Assembly: GCA_964017185.1 (NCBI GenBank)
Contig: OZ024874.1
Location: 55,717,356 to 55,781,355, forward strand
Source of the DNA: Rugalucina vietnamica
Taxonomy: Eukaryota; Mollusca; Bivalvia; Lucinida; Lucinidae
Direction: 5' to 3'
DNA: 64,000 bases
Position numbers and translations under genes: made by a program. This document shows, piece after piece, positions 1 to 14,000 of this stretch. How positions within the stretch are numbered: position 1 is the stretch's first letter; each line of letters starts with the position of its first letter. The notes beneath the pieces were generated by a model. It was not told the origin of the DNA and made no database searches. It saw nothing but the letters and a program-made list of their open reading frames with translations.

Positions 1-1855
1 ATTTAAAGTGAAAGTCTTGCAGGAAATGGGCAGTAGGACTGAGTATTAATGATTCTGAAAAAAATTGGACCCCAGGGGCTCATATGCCCCCACCTCGGGG
101 CAATATACATGTATATTACCATAATATTCAAACATCATCTCCTCTGAAACCGCTTGGCCAATCAAAGCCAAATTTTATGTGAAGCATCAATAGGAAGGGG
201 TAATCAATGTGTATATAAATAATCCAGGTCACATGACCAAGATGGCCGAGATGCCCATATATGGTAAAAACCCTTCAAAAATCTTCTTCTCCAGAACAGG
301 TGGATCGATTTCAAAGAAACTTGGCATGAAGCATCGATGGCTCAAGCACTACAATGTGTATATAAATCATGACCCTGTGATTACCTTGACATATTTTACG
401 GCAAGGTCAACATAGGTCGCCAATGCATTTGAATGGGGAAAACTTTTAAAATGTCATTTAAAGTCATTTAAAGTGAAAGTCTTGCAGGAAATGGGCAGTA
501 GGACTGAATATTAATGATTCTGAAAAAATTGGACCCCAGGGGCTCATATGCCCCCACCCCGGGGCAATATACATGTATATTACCATAATATTCAAACATC
601 ATCTCCTCTGAAACCGCTTGGCCAATCAAAGCCAAATTTTATGTGAAGCATCAATAGGAAGGGGTAATCAATATGTATATAAATAATCCAGGTCACATGA
701 CCAAGATGGCCGCGATGCCCATATATGGTAAAAACCCTTCAAAAATCTTCTTCTCCAGAACAGGTGGATCGATTTCAAAGAAACTTAGCATGAAGCATCG
801 ATGGCTGAAGTACTACAATGTGAGTATAAATCATGACCCTGTGATGACCTTGACCTTTTTTACGGCAAGGTCAACATAGGTCGCCAATGATTTGAATAGG
901 GAAAACTTTTAAAATGTTATTAAAGTGAAAGTCTTGCAGGAAATGGGCAGTAGGACTGAATATTAATGATTCTGAAAAAATTGGACCCCAGGGGCTCATC
1001 TGCCCCCACCCTGGGGCAATATACATGTATATTACCATAATATTCAAACATCTTCTCCTCTGTAACCGCTTGGCGAATCAAAGCCAAATTGTATGTGAAG
1101 CATTTATGGAATGGGGGAATTAATGTATATATAAATTATCTAGTTCACATAACCAAGATGGCTGCCATGCCCATATATGGTAAAAACCCTTCAAAAATCT
1201 TCTTCTCCGAATTTTGAGGACCGATTTCAAAGAAACTTGGTATGAAGCACCAATGGCTGAAGTACTACAATGTATATATAAATCATGACCCTGTGGTGAC
1301 CTTGACCTATTTTACGACAAGGTCAACATAGGTCGCCAATGCATTGGAATGGGGAAAACTTTTAAAAAGTCATTTGAGGTGAAAATCTTGCAGGAAATGG
1401 GTAGTAGGACTAAATATTAATGATTCTGAAAAAAAATGGACCTAAGGGCTCATATGTCCACACCCCGGGGCAATATACATGTATATTACCATAATATTCA
1501 AACATCTCCTCTAAAACCACTTGGCCAATTGAAGCCAAATTTTATGTGAAGCATCTATAGGATGGGGGAACCAATGTGTATATTAATAATCTAAGTCACA
1601 TGACCAAGATGGCCATCATGCCCATATATGGTAAAAACCCTTCAAATATCTTCTTCTCTGAAACCAATAGATTGATTTTAATGAAACTTGGCGTGAAGCA
1701 TCCATGGACAGAATATTGATTAGTCTGAAAAAAGAAAACGGCCCAAGGGCTTCATCTGCCCCTGCACTGGGGTTAAATACCATAATATTCAAACATGTTT
1801 ATTGGTATATGCAGCAGACTCAGGTGAGCGTTTACAGGACCATTGGTCCTCTGGT
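1..1855 (+). mobile_element. Family C element (464-bp monomers), left end outside window
   Basis: Tandem monomers with a 464-bp period (ATTTAAAGTGAAAG at 1 and about 464), each holding the GCTTGGCCAATCAAAGCC and AAGATGGCCG blocks. The end is a CAGGTGAGC block (an inverted copy of the family 5' terminus), then hairpin AGGACCATTGGTCCT and CTGGT ending at 1855. Open frames inside the monomers repeat with the period and are not genes. Confidence 0.85.
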
Positions 1856-2013
1856 ATAACTTTGCAGTGTTTCACTGATGGAAAAAAAATGTTTTCATCT
1901 AGCACAAATTTTCAGTAGCACATAAAACGTGTTGTATGTCTTTTCAAAGTATCTTGAGAAGTGGTACTCGTGGTGGCTTCGTCCCGACGACTGAAAAATT
2001 GTTGTCTGGGGTG

Positions 2014-2242
2014 TTAACCCATATTTGACGAATGGATTTTCCCATCGTTATCATTTGGATGAGTCCACTTTCACTTTTAGGGGCATCAGGAGTGATTTTT
2101 AAATTTTGTTCGATTTTTCGATGAAAATTCTCTAAGCAAACAGATTAGCCCCAGATGGGACGCCACGTTCTGCGGCGTCACATCTGGGGCTATTCTGTTT
2201 GCCTTTGTCCCATAAAAGGGACGCCAGGCTTATATGAGTTAA
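2014..2242 (+). mobile_element. Family B MITE, copy 1, TTAA ends
   Basis: Ends TTAACCCATATTTGACG and CAGGCTTATATGAGTTAA; internal hairpin AGCCCCAGATGGGACGCC / GGCGTCACATCTGGGGCT. TTAA at both boundaries suggests a Kolobok or piggyBac MITE. Confidence 0.83.
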
Positions 2243-2327
2243 ACTTCAATACAAACAAACAAATTAAGGTAAATCATCTTTGAAATGCCTGCTTGTCCTT
2301 ATCAAGTTTGCATTTTTTTGCTTTCAG

Positions 2328-2486
2328 CAAAGGTTTCAAGTGATGCCTACGACGGCGGGCTGCCTCGAACCTCCCCTGGGGAACACACGATTACAGACGT
2401 GCAGATTAATATCATCATTATTGTTAACAAATACACATTCTATAAATGTTGAACTAGCACAATTGGGGACCATAGGGCTTTTATTA
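2328..2486 (+). CDS. PPP6R3: PPP6R exon W1 (SAPS repeat)
   Basis: 53 codons, phase 0 at both ends. Acceptor ctttcag, donor gtgagt. Encodes [17 protein letters not shown], the most conserved SAPS block, then a segment ending GTIGLLL. It is the first PPP6R exon visible; everything to its left is repeat or unassigned intron. Confidence 0.93.
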
Positions 2487-5400
2487 GTGAGTAGAAAATT
2501 TAACATGTCTTTACATAACATTAATAGGTTTGTCGAAGATGAAGAAAGCAAGATTTTGATTTCTAAGCCAGCTTGTTTAGTCTTGAAACTAGACCATATA
2601 ACCTAATAACGTAACATAATAAATTTGAATTGACATTGCTCAATGTGGGTAAGTTGTTAGCATATTTTTGAGGACAAATTTAATAATATACTGAAAATGT
2701 CTTATTAAAATGTTATATTCATCATCATGTATTAAACATTCCGTTTCAGCATTTCTAACAAATTTCCTTTCTTCTTTTTCAGGAATTATATTATAAATAT
2801 AGTTTGAATAATTTTTTACATACCCATGTAACAGTGTGTATATATACAATACTCAATAATCCTCCTATAGAAGTAGAAGATAAAAAAGAATGCCCTCTAT
2901 TAGAACAGGTACGTTGATAAATGTTGGACCAGGCCCCGAGGTTATAAAACTTTTTTTCATGCTCAGCTCAGCTGAGACTAAAATTTATCCTGCTCATAAA
3001 TGTTAAAATGCCAACAACTGTTGGCATTTTAACATTTATTAGCACGATAAATTACAGACTTAGGAGTTCTAAACCTTCAATTTCAGTATATATAGGCTAC
3101 TCTGGTACTTGTGAGCAGTTTAAATTTTATGCTCAGCCGAGTTGAGCTTGGAAAAGGACCTGGTTTGTTAGATTTAAGCACTGTCCTTCTGTAAATGCAT
3201 TTCACCTTTTTTGATTGTAAGTCACACTCTCACTTTACTTGCAAATATTTTGTTATAAGGTTTTAGAATGAATACCCTTTATACCTTGTTGTTTAAAAGT
3301 TTATGTCTAGAATTGCTGGTGGAACACTGCATAACAATACAATACTAAATGAGTTTTCGGATGAGAAAACCCAACATTTTGCATATGCGAAAACAAAGAC
3401 ACAGATCAGCTGTGCAGTAATTGCACAGCTGATCAGCGGCTTTGTTTTCGCCACACAGATAGTACTATTCCTCTCCTGCTTATATCCAAAGTTTTTATGC
3501 TGTCACTATACAGGCTGGTTTGTGTCGGACCTGGTCGGAAACTTGAAGACCGGTTTTCTCACAGCGCGGCTCATGTAAATGTGCCATGTATTTCAGCTTC
3601 TGTGATTATCCATATGAGACGCCTCGTGGGAAAACCAACAATGTGGTTTCCAAACAGGTCTGACACAAACTGGTCTGTACAGTCACAGAAAAAGGCTAGA
3701 AGCTTGAAATTTCAGATTTAAGTAGAAGAGGAATTGTAATTACCGTGTAGCGAAAACAAAGGCGCTGATCAGCTTCGCGGTGACCTCGAAGCTGATCTGC
3801 GTCTTTGTTTTCGCCTATGCAGATTGTTGGTTTTCCCATGAGGCGGCTCATATGTTCATATTAAACCGTGCTTATCGCTTTTGTTTCAGTTATTTTCTGA
3901 TGTCAAAATAATACAGAGACTTCTAGATGAATGGGAATTAAATGACCAAGAGCAGTAAGTCATCTCGTACTTTGATGTGATTTCGAAGGGAAAAAAAAAA
4001 CTATTCATAGGAATTACTTCCCCACATTTAGATACAATAAAATGACCTAATTTTTTGCTTAAATGTACCCTTGAATCATCAGAATAAAGTACTTGAGAAC
4101 TTAAAAAAAATCAGCCTATACCCAATAGCATTGCCATATTTAAAACTCCATGAAAATACCCACACTAAGATATTGTTAGTTCAGAAATTTTCTTGTGACC
4201 TCTATTTCGCGAATTTTCCATTTCAGAATTATTATTAGGGAATTAGTACTTGTGCAGTCTATAAAGCTTATAGTAATTATTTATTAGCGAGAACTTAACT
4301 CATATAAGCCTGGCGTCCCTTTTGTGGGACATAGGCAAACAGAATAGCCCCAAATGGTCACATCTGGGGCTATTCTGTTTGCTTAGAGAATTTTCATAGA
4401 AAAATTGAATTTAAAAATCACTCCTGATGCCCCTAAACATGAAAGTGGACTCATCCAATTGATAATGATTGGAGAATCCATTCGTCAAATATGGGTTAAT
4501 TTTCATTACAGTAAAAAAAGGTTACCCCTTCAGTTGATATAAAATCAACATTATTTTGCAGGAATAAAGAAGGTATTGGTCACCGGAAAGGTTTTATGGG
4601 TCATCTCACCAAGACAGCCAATGATATTGTCAGTGCTGTGGAAAAGTTTGATCATGTCAAAGAACTTCTAAATGGTAAGCTAGTGCTCGAATATGGACCC
4701 CGGCCTTATACGTTACTGCCCAGGAAAAGTGGTTCAGGTCAAACAGCCTTATTGACTTCTTACTAGGGTGGTTATATTTAAAGCACTTTTTGGATGTCAT
4801 GACATCCTAATTTTGGGTAAAAGTCCTATAAAATGGAAGCAACGTTCCGACCTGACCATAGCTGTTGACTGAGACGTAAAATATCAACTGCGCCTCCAAA
4901 AAACATGTAAATTGGTCTCATGAGCTTTAATTGAAATGACACATGATTCTGTGTTTCAGATATACCTAAAGATGCAAGAGAAAGATGGGATAACTATGTA
5001 GCTAATTCTCTCGCAGATGCAAACAAGAAAAACACCATAGAACTTGTAAGAACTGTCATGCTATTATATTCAACAGCAACAAGATAGATAAAATGGGTTG
5101 CACTGTAAACTTTAAGAAAAGCTTATGATTTCCTTATTGGGTTTAGGAACTTGTAACTTATGATTGGTCAACTTAAGTCTTTTGTTCATACCATCTAGGC
5201 ATCTAGGCTCCGGACCCCCCCCCCCCTGGAATTGCCATATTATTAATTTTTGCCATGTTCAAATTTTCCGTCAGACCCCTTCTGGGACTTTGGAACCCCC
5301 CCCCCCCATCAGTAACTGTGAAGCTGATCAGCGCCTTTGTTTTCGCTACACGGATAGTACAATTTCTCTACTTTCTTAATCCAAAATTTCCAGCCTCTAA

Positions 5401-8064
5401 CCATCTTCTGTGCTTGTTAAAGCTTAGTTTGTGTCGGACCTGGTGGGAAACCCGGAAGACCGGTTTTCTTGCATCGCGGCACTTTTTATGTGAATTTTCT
5501 GTGTAGGTACGTGGTGGACATACGTTGGCTTCCAGTAGTGAGGACGATGACGCAGACTTCCGAGACATTCCATTCCCACAAGACACCGCTATGCAACAGG
5601 TACGGTGCTCCCAACAATCTGTATCTGTGTATTCTAACCCATTCATGATGAATGGACTTGCCCATATGAGCTGCGACGAGAGAAAATTTGTCGTCGGGGT
5701 CTCCGACCAGGTCTGACACAAACCGACATGTATGGTCTCGGAAAAAGGCTAGAAGCTTGAAACTTTGGATTTACGTAGAAGAGGAAGGGTGCTATCTGAA
5801 TAGCGAAAACAAAGATGCTGATCAGCTGTGCAGTTACTGCACAGCTGATCTGCGCCTTTGTTTTCGCATAGACAAAAATGTGGTTTTCTCATAACGCGGC
5901 TCACATCATTTGGGTGAGTTCACTATCATTTCGATGAAATTCCTCTTGATCAAAAAGAATAGCCCCAGATGGGGACAACTTGTTTTGTGGCGTCACATCT
6001 GGAGCTGTACTATTTGCCTTTATCCCACAAGAAGCATGCCAGGCTTCTGTTGGTAAAATTTCACTACAGGTGAAAACTGAAAATACACTTAAAAGGGTGA
6101 AGATTTTAGAATACAGATTGGTTGATAAAAACCTTTACTGTATCTCAAGGCTGCTAAAAGGTGACTAGTGTTAGGTTTTATTCTAACCTTTATTAGGTTT
6201 CTTGGCTAAATTCTCTTTTTGTCTTGCTGAATAATATAAGAGTTGTAATCAGATGATTCATTTCATTTAGTGTGACAAATAATGCAGATAAGCCTTATAG
6301 TATCTCATGAGAAATGTTCAACGTCAACGTTTTTAAGAAAAGTCATTTTTTTCACGGCTAATTATGGTCCAAAAAGACATCTTGATTGTTAATTTTTCTT
6401 TTGAAAAACCATATTGTTTTAATTAAGATATTTAAGCATTTAGATATGAGCTGTGTCATGAGAAAAACAGATTTTTGCCTATGTGAAAACAAATGTGCAG
6501 ATCAGCTTCGCAGTAACTGCGAATCTGTTCAGTGCCTTTGTTTTCGCTAGCTAGGATAGTACGATTCCTCTTGTTCCTAAATCAGAAATTTCAAGCAACT
6601 AGCCATCTTCTATGACTGTACAGGCCGGTTTGTGTTAGACCTGGTTGGGAACCCCGAAGACTGGTTTTTCTCATGGCGCAGCTCATATAATAGTTTTAGT
6701 GTAACTGTGTGGCAATAACCTGTTTCAAAGCCCTGTTTTAGGGCTCATGTTTTGTTTCTTTTCTTGCTTAAACATGGTGGAAGAGACACAAAAAATGAAC
6801 CTTTAAGAGTCTGGCTTATTAAGATTCTATTTCCCTGACTTGATGTGCAATTTAAATAGTCTCTGAATCCTGTCCAACAGTAATGCCGCTAGACAGATAA
6901 CATTTGAGCCACCACATGAGAAAACCAACAATCTGCATATGCGAAAACAAAGACGCAGATCAGCTTCGCGTTAACCGCGAAGCTGATCAGCGCCTTTGCT
7001 TTCGCTACACGGATAGTACAATTCCTCTACTTTCTAAATCCAAAATTTCAAGTCTCTAGCCATCTTCTGTGCTTGTAGAGCCTGATTTGTGTTGGGCCTG
7101 TTCGGAAACCACATTGTTGGTTTTCCCACGAGGCGGCTCATTTTTGTGACTTCCACATCTGATGCTATGTTTGACTGTCTTTGCTAGCAAAGCAAATTTT
7201 ACAAAAAAAGTATCTTTCACTTTAAGAACTTCATATTAATGATGTGTGATATGTTAAAGGTACAGATTTAGAGGTCAAATAAAGTTAGTTTCACAGACAT
7301 AACAAAAGTACAGGCTGCCCAGAGCTCCTATTTTTCCTATTTTTTCCTATATTTTCAGGGCTTCCTATTTTTTCCTATATTTTGATCCCAAATCCTATAT
7401 TTTTCCATCAAATTCCTATATTTTTCAAAATGCTGCAGATAATAATGAAATATCAAGGAAAAATCATGGAATTTTGGGTTGAAATGCCAGTTTTGATGTC
7501 TTGGCATTCATTTTTTTCTCGCTCGCTTCGCTCGCTCGTAACTTGATAAATAAAGTATTTTTTCTTCATCAGAAAACAAGATAATCCCGTGAAGTAAGTT
7601 ACTTCTACAACTTGAGTAGGTTTTAAAATAATGGATCACACACCTATACCAAAATTACACCAGTAAGATTTTCCTTCTTGCTGCTATATGCTAATATTTA
7701 TGGTTTTCAATGCTATAAAAAAAGCCATTTTAGGCCGATAATTTCCTATTTTACTCCTATTTTTTGGACATAAACTTCCTATTTTTTGAAGCCCAAAATA
7801 TATATTTTGTACCAAACTGCACTGGGCAGCCTGAAAGTATGGCTAGGATAATAATCGACTACCAGAGGACTGTATCACCTCGGTAAATCAATCAAACTGA
7901 ATATTTTGTAAATTTTGCTTTGCTCAATGTTTAATTTAAATATTCATGAATTTTATATGTTTAGACCAGTCACCATTTCTCACTAGCTTTTAGTGTGTGT
8001 GAGCATTATTTTAGTTGCAACTTTTCGAAGATTGGCTTTATGTGTTGTGTCAATACATAGGCTG

Positions 8065-8095
<31 letters not shown>

Positions 8096-11000
8096 TGGTG
8101 GGTATTTGATAATGTTTTGCTGAGAATGATTTTTCTCCATTTTACCTTTAATATGCATGCTGTGTCATTTCATCCGCTGCAATAGCAAAGATCAAATTTG
8201 ATCAAAACAACAACAAGTTCCATGGAGAACCGAGAAAACAGTTTTTCCTCTTAGGTTCAGTTTTGCAATCTTGCTCTGCAAGCAAATTAATCAGCACCAT
8301 GTTTTCTGTTTATAAGCGTGTCTTGACAGTCCTGAAAGATGAAAGACATGTTTCTCATGAGGAGGAACATAATTGAGCCACCTCATGGGAAAACCAACAA
8401 TCTGTTACACTACGAAGCTGATCAGCGCCTTTGTTTTCGCTACACGATAGTATGATTCATCTACTTTCTAAATCCAAAGTTTCCAGCCTCTAACTAGCTT
8501 ATTGCGCAGCACAGCTTGGTTGTGTCAGACCTGTTTGGAAACCACATTGTTGGTTTTCTCATGACACGGCTCAATTATCAAACATCCACCATATGCAGTT
8601 TTTGTTTTATTTTGATAATTCAATGCTTAAAGAAGTAACAGTAATCCTTTGTTTCATTAACCCATATTTGACGAATGGATTCTTCCATCATTATCAGTTG
8701 GATGAGTCCACTTTCATTTTTAGGGGTGTTAGGAGTGATTTTTATTTTTTTTTATCTGATTTTTGCGATGAAATTTCTCTGGGCAAACAGAATAGCCCCA
8801 GATGGGACGCCGCGTTCTGCGGCATCACATCTGCGGCTATGCCTTTTGCCTATGTCCCACAAAATGACCACCAGGCTTAACACATTTAAGCTTCAGCAAA
8901 ATCAATTGCTCAAGTTACACCGTCTATTATGCCCCATTTCTGCCGAGCCATAAAAATGCACAAATGTACAATGATCCAAGTAAGGATTTGCATCTCTAGT
9001 CCTATAGTGACCGGACTTCAGGCATGTGACACATAATGGTTTTGTTTGTGATCTAATATGAGCCGCCTCGTGGGAAAACAATGTGGTTTCCGAACAGGTC
9101 CGATACAAACCGACCTGTACAAGCACAGAAAAGAGCTAGAAGCTTGAAATTTCGGATTTAAGTAGAAGAACTGTAGTATCCGAGTAGCGAAAACAAAGGC
9201 GCTGATCAGCTTTGCGGTTACGCGAAGCTGATCTGCGCCTTTGTTTTCGCCTAGCAAGATTGTTGGTTTTCCCATGAGGTGGCTCATATTTTGATTTTGA
9301 GTCTGCTTTCTCGTCAAAGTATTAACATGCTCAGTGCATTACATCAATGTTTGAACCTAACCCCCTCAACGTATATTAATCAGACCAGCATAAGCATAAT
9401 GTTGCCAGAATATGCCAGCCATGCACCTCTATCTAAACTTTAGTATCCTCAAAAATAACAGCATGTTAGCAAGACTTTTATTTCTTTCCAACATTTTCAG
9501 TTGTAAGCATGATTATCGTTTGCTGACTTTGTTCTTTCTTCACGTCTCATTTCTCAAGTAATGCTACAAACAAGAAGATTAAAAGCAATGTTTGACGAAA
9601 ACGACTGTTGGATTAAAAAAAAAAGAGTATTTTGTTCTTAAAGTGCTTTTACATAGACCAAGTTCTCAAGAAGTTTATTACTTTTAAGTCCATATGCATT
9701 ATTAGAATCTTACACAATGGTCATTTCATATACCAAGTTCTCAAGAAGTTTATTACTTTTAAGTCCATATGCATTATTAGAATCTTACACAATGGTCATT
9801 TCATATGATATGACCATAAGTGTAATCATTTCATATGAAAAGACTACGAGTGTAAGATTCATTTTATCAAATGACTTCTGAAATAGGATCTATCGCCTTC
9901 ATGTTGGACATATTTTCAATGAAAATTAACATTGTTGTCATGGACTACTTATGTGGTCATAAGACTTTTTATTACATAACGGTTATGACCTTATCCACTG
10001 GAAAACAGCGGCGTCATATGATAAAATAAAGAAGACTTAACGAAGTACATAATTTTGAACCAAATTTTAAATAAGTTTGTGCCATTACTACCCCACCCTA
10101 CTCTTTTTCAGTTCCTTTTAGCACTCTTAGCTTGCTTTAAGTTTATTTCCCCTCCACACACCCACCCATGTATCCTTTATTTGGTGTATGCTGTGCGTGG
10201 CATTAGCTGGTGACGTTATGCGTGCCTGGTTTATTCATCAGGCGTTCTCTGATTATCAGCTGCAACAGATGACGTCCAACTTTATCGACCAGTTTGGCTT
10301 CAATGAAGAAGAGTTTGGGGAACAAGAAGAAAAAACAGAGTGAGTAACTTTAGTACCTGAGCCTGTGCATGAGAAAACCAACGATTTGGGTTAATGACCT
10401 GGTCCGACACAAACCAGGCTGTAAAGTCACAGAATAAAGCTAGAAGCTTGAAACTTTGGATATAAGTAAAAGAGGAATTGTACTATCCGAATGGCGAAAA
10501 CTAAGACGCTGATCAGCTGTGCAGTTACTGCACAGCTGACCTGTGTCTTTGTTTTCGCATAAGCAAATTGATGGTTTTCTCTTGCGAAGGCTCACCAAAT
10601 TTTAACATTGTCTTGAAAACATTTGCTTGTAAGATCCCATATATTCATGCTAGTGATTTTATAGCGTAAGTATTATAAATTAAAACTTGCCCAATGTCTT
10701 TGAAGGCTGTTTGAGATTCTTGAAAAAAACTCAACTGTGTTACAAAAATCCAACATACAACTTTAAAACTTTTTAAAGACTTAACAGTACTTATGTTTAT
10801 GTTAAATCATCATCATGTACATATTGGTGATTTTGTTTTGTACACAATTTCAGTTCCCCATTTGGAGAGAGAATATCCAGTATTGACTTCAGTGTTAGTG
10901 TGAATGATGATACCGTAAGTATAGTTACTTATTCATCCTCAGCTTTAATATGAGCCACAGCATGGGAAAAGAAACAATCTGCCCATGCCAAACCAAAGGC

Positions 11001-14000
11001 TTCGCGGTAAACGCTACACTGTTTTTGCTACACGGATATTACAATTCCTTTCTAAAACCATAATTTCCAGCCTCTAGCCATCTTCTGTGCTTGTACAGCT
11101 CGGTTTGTGCCTGACCTGTTCGAAAACCACATTGTTGGTTTTCTCTTGAGGCGGCTTATATGACTGTATGACCTTAGCTGATGTAAAGAAAGTTTAACAG
11201 GTGAGAATGTTCGTGAATTTGTTGCAATTACATAAACATTGCAGTCTTGTAAACTTTTGAATAAGGTCGGGCATAGTTGCTTAGTGGAAGAACATCAGAC
11301 TCCGGACTAGATGTTTGGGATTCAAATCCTGCGGCCTTGTATCTTCAACCCACTTTATCCTTAACTTTTGCACTCGGACTGACAACAGAAAGCTTTAGAT
11401 TTGTGTTTTATTCGGATAATCCTTTTGCTGCATATTTAATAGAAGTTGTTCTTCCTGTTACAGCGTGCCAATGCTTCCATGTTTGAGCAGGCTTGTAACG
11501 AGCGCCTGCAGCAGTTTGATAATGACAGCGACGAGGATATCTGGGAAGAAAAAGAGATCACATTCTCACCAACAACGCCACCAAAACGACAAGAGTGAGT
11601 ACTATTTTAGTCTATGGTTGTTAATCGTCAACCAAGTCCCCTGACATGAGCGGACCCTTCATAGAGGTTTCTAGCAAGTTCAGTGTAAACATTTGAGCCG
11701 GGACACAACTGGTCTTTGGGTTTCCGACCGGATCTGACATAAACCAGCCTATGCAATCACTGAAAATAGTTGGGAGCTTGAAATTTTGGATTCAAGTAGA
11801 AGAGGAATTGTACTATCAGAGTAGCGAAAACAAAGGCGCTGATCAGCTGTGCTTTGCAGTTACTGCACAGCTGATCTGCGCTTTTGTTTTCGCACTGACT
11901 ACTGATATAGTGCTTCAAAATGGATGCCACCTAGTTGCAGAAATTTAAAGTTACTTTCCTGATGAAGGCCTAGTGCCGAAAATTTGAAATAGAGTGAAAA
12001 ATTACCCTAGTGTATAAACTATTAATTGAAATGATTGTGCTTGGCCCCGGTTCATACAAAGTATTTGCAACACTTTTAGTCCTATGGATGTCACATTAAT
12101 AATGCTGTGCGTCTGACAAAAAGTTCCTGTGACAAAAACAGCTTGTCAAAACTAGGTCAAGGTCTTAAAGTGTGTCCAGGTCACGAGGTTATAAAACTTT
12201 TTTCATGCTCAGCTCAGCTCATGCTCAGACTAAAATTTATCCTGCTCGTAAATGTTAAATTGGCATTTTAGCATTTATTAGCAGCAGGATAAACTGGAGG
12301 CTTTGGCTTTCTGAACCTTCAATTTCAATATACATGTATTTGGGCTATTTTGGTATTTATGAGCACTTTAAATTTTATGCTCGGCTGAGTTGAGCATGAA
12401 AAAATTTTATAACCTTGGGACCAGATCATGAACATCCACATTTATCCACTCTGATCAACTCCTGTTGATATGCCGTTGTTTGTTTAAGAAGACTCCACGT
12501 GGCTCGGAGTAGTCGTGACAGCGATGATAGTACAGACTCAGAGGAGGAACTGGACTCGCCAAAACGTATCACACAACAACCAGCCACGGCCAGTCAAGGA
12601 GAAAACATGGATGTGGACTCCACTGAAGGTACATTTTCTGGAAATATAGAATCTACTTTTCTGACTAGCTTGGTTATATATTTTATATATTAAGGGAGTT
12701 AAAACTTGATCTAAGATATGCTTAAAAAACCCAAAGCATTAAATGAGCCGCGTCGTGGGAAAATCAACAATGTGGTTTCCAACCAGGTCTGACACAAACC
12801 AGGCTGTATAATCACAGAAGATGGCTAGAGGGTGGTCATTTTGGATTTAAAAAGTAGAAGAATTGTACTATCCGTGTAGCGAAATCAAAAGCGCTAAACA
12901 GCTTTGGAGATACTGTGAAGCTGATCTGCGCCTTTGGTTTCGCATATGCAGATTGTTGGTTTTCTCATGAGGTGGCTCGAATGATTAAGGCTTGTTTTCA
13001 AGTGCAATTCATTTTGCTGTGCTTGGGAACTAAGGTTGATAACGAAATTAAGTTATAAGGTTGATAATTTGATGCAAAAAGCGTCAACTGAAAAAAAAAA
13101 AAAAGTAATATATAAAATAACGAAAAAAGACAAAACAAACTGGTATTTGAATGCAAAATGAATATTTGTAACAGACAAATCCTTGCTTGTTCCTGGTAAA
13201 GACCCTCATTATACAGCTGTCCAAGGACAAACCAGCATTCTAAATTTTGAAAAAAAAAAAAAAAAATAAAAAAAAATAAAAAAAATCATATATATAAAAG
13301 GGAATGGAATACCATTATAACTTCTTATTTGTGTTATGTTGTATCATTATTTATGGAATGCTTCTACTACAGCAAACTGGACAGCCAATTTTGAAGAAGC
13401 ACCCGCCACCCCGGATGCTGGTCCCGTTGCCATGGATACATCACCGTGGGACGGCAATGCCAAAGAACAGCCGGAGAAGTGGGCAGACTTCACTAACAAA
13501 GTCCCGGACGAGGAGACGAAAGAAAACTGGGCAGATTTTAGTAATTTTTCCAATATCAGCAGGTGAGCAGGTGTTAAAGTATTACATAAAATTAAGTTAA
13601 AACCCTAAAATTCTCTTTTTTTAGCTCGACTGCACGAAGTGCATAGAGCTATTGCAGTCACCCCGGTCGTCCACGTTCCCGTTCCCGTTCCCGTGCGCGT
13701 GCGCGTGCGCGTCACACTTGCGTTAAAGTTTTCTAGAAGTCCATATCTTGACAACCACTCATCAGAAAGCATTCATACTTGGACCATAGATACCCTGTAG
13801 GGTTAGCTTTCATTCCATGGCATCGGGCCCCTGGGTCCAGGCCAGGGGGTGGGGCTGGAGGTTAAAATCTAGAACACCTTTAAAAATGGCAATTCTTGTG
13901 TTAAAGTTTTCTAGAAGTCCATATCTTGACAACCACTCATCAGAAAGCATTGATACTTGGGCCATTGACACCTTGTAGGGTCGGCTTTCATTCCATGGCA

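Noticed and set aside
1-900. Repeated frames starting [11 protein letters not shown]
   Set aside because: They recur in family C monomers (also near 52.8 kb) and end at the same repeat positions; a repeat artefact, not a gene.
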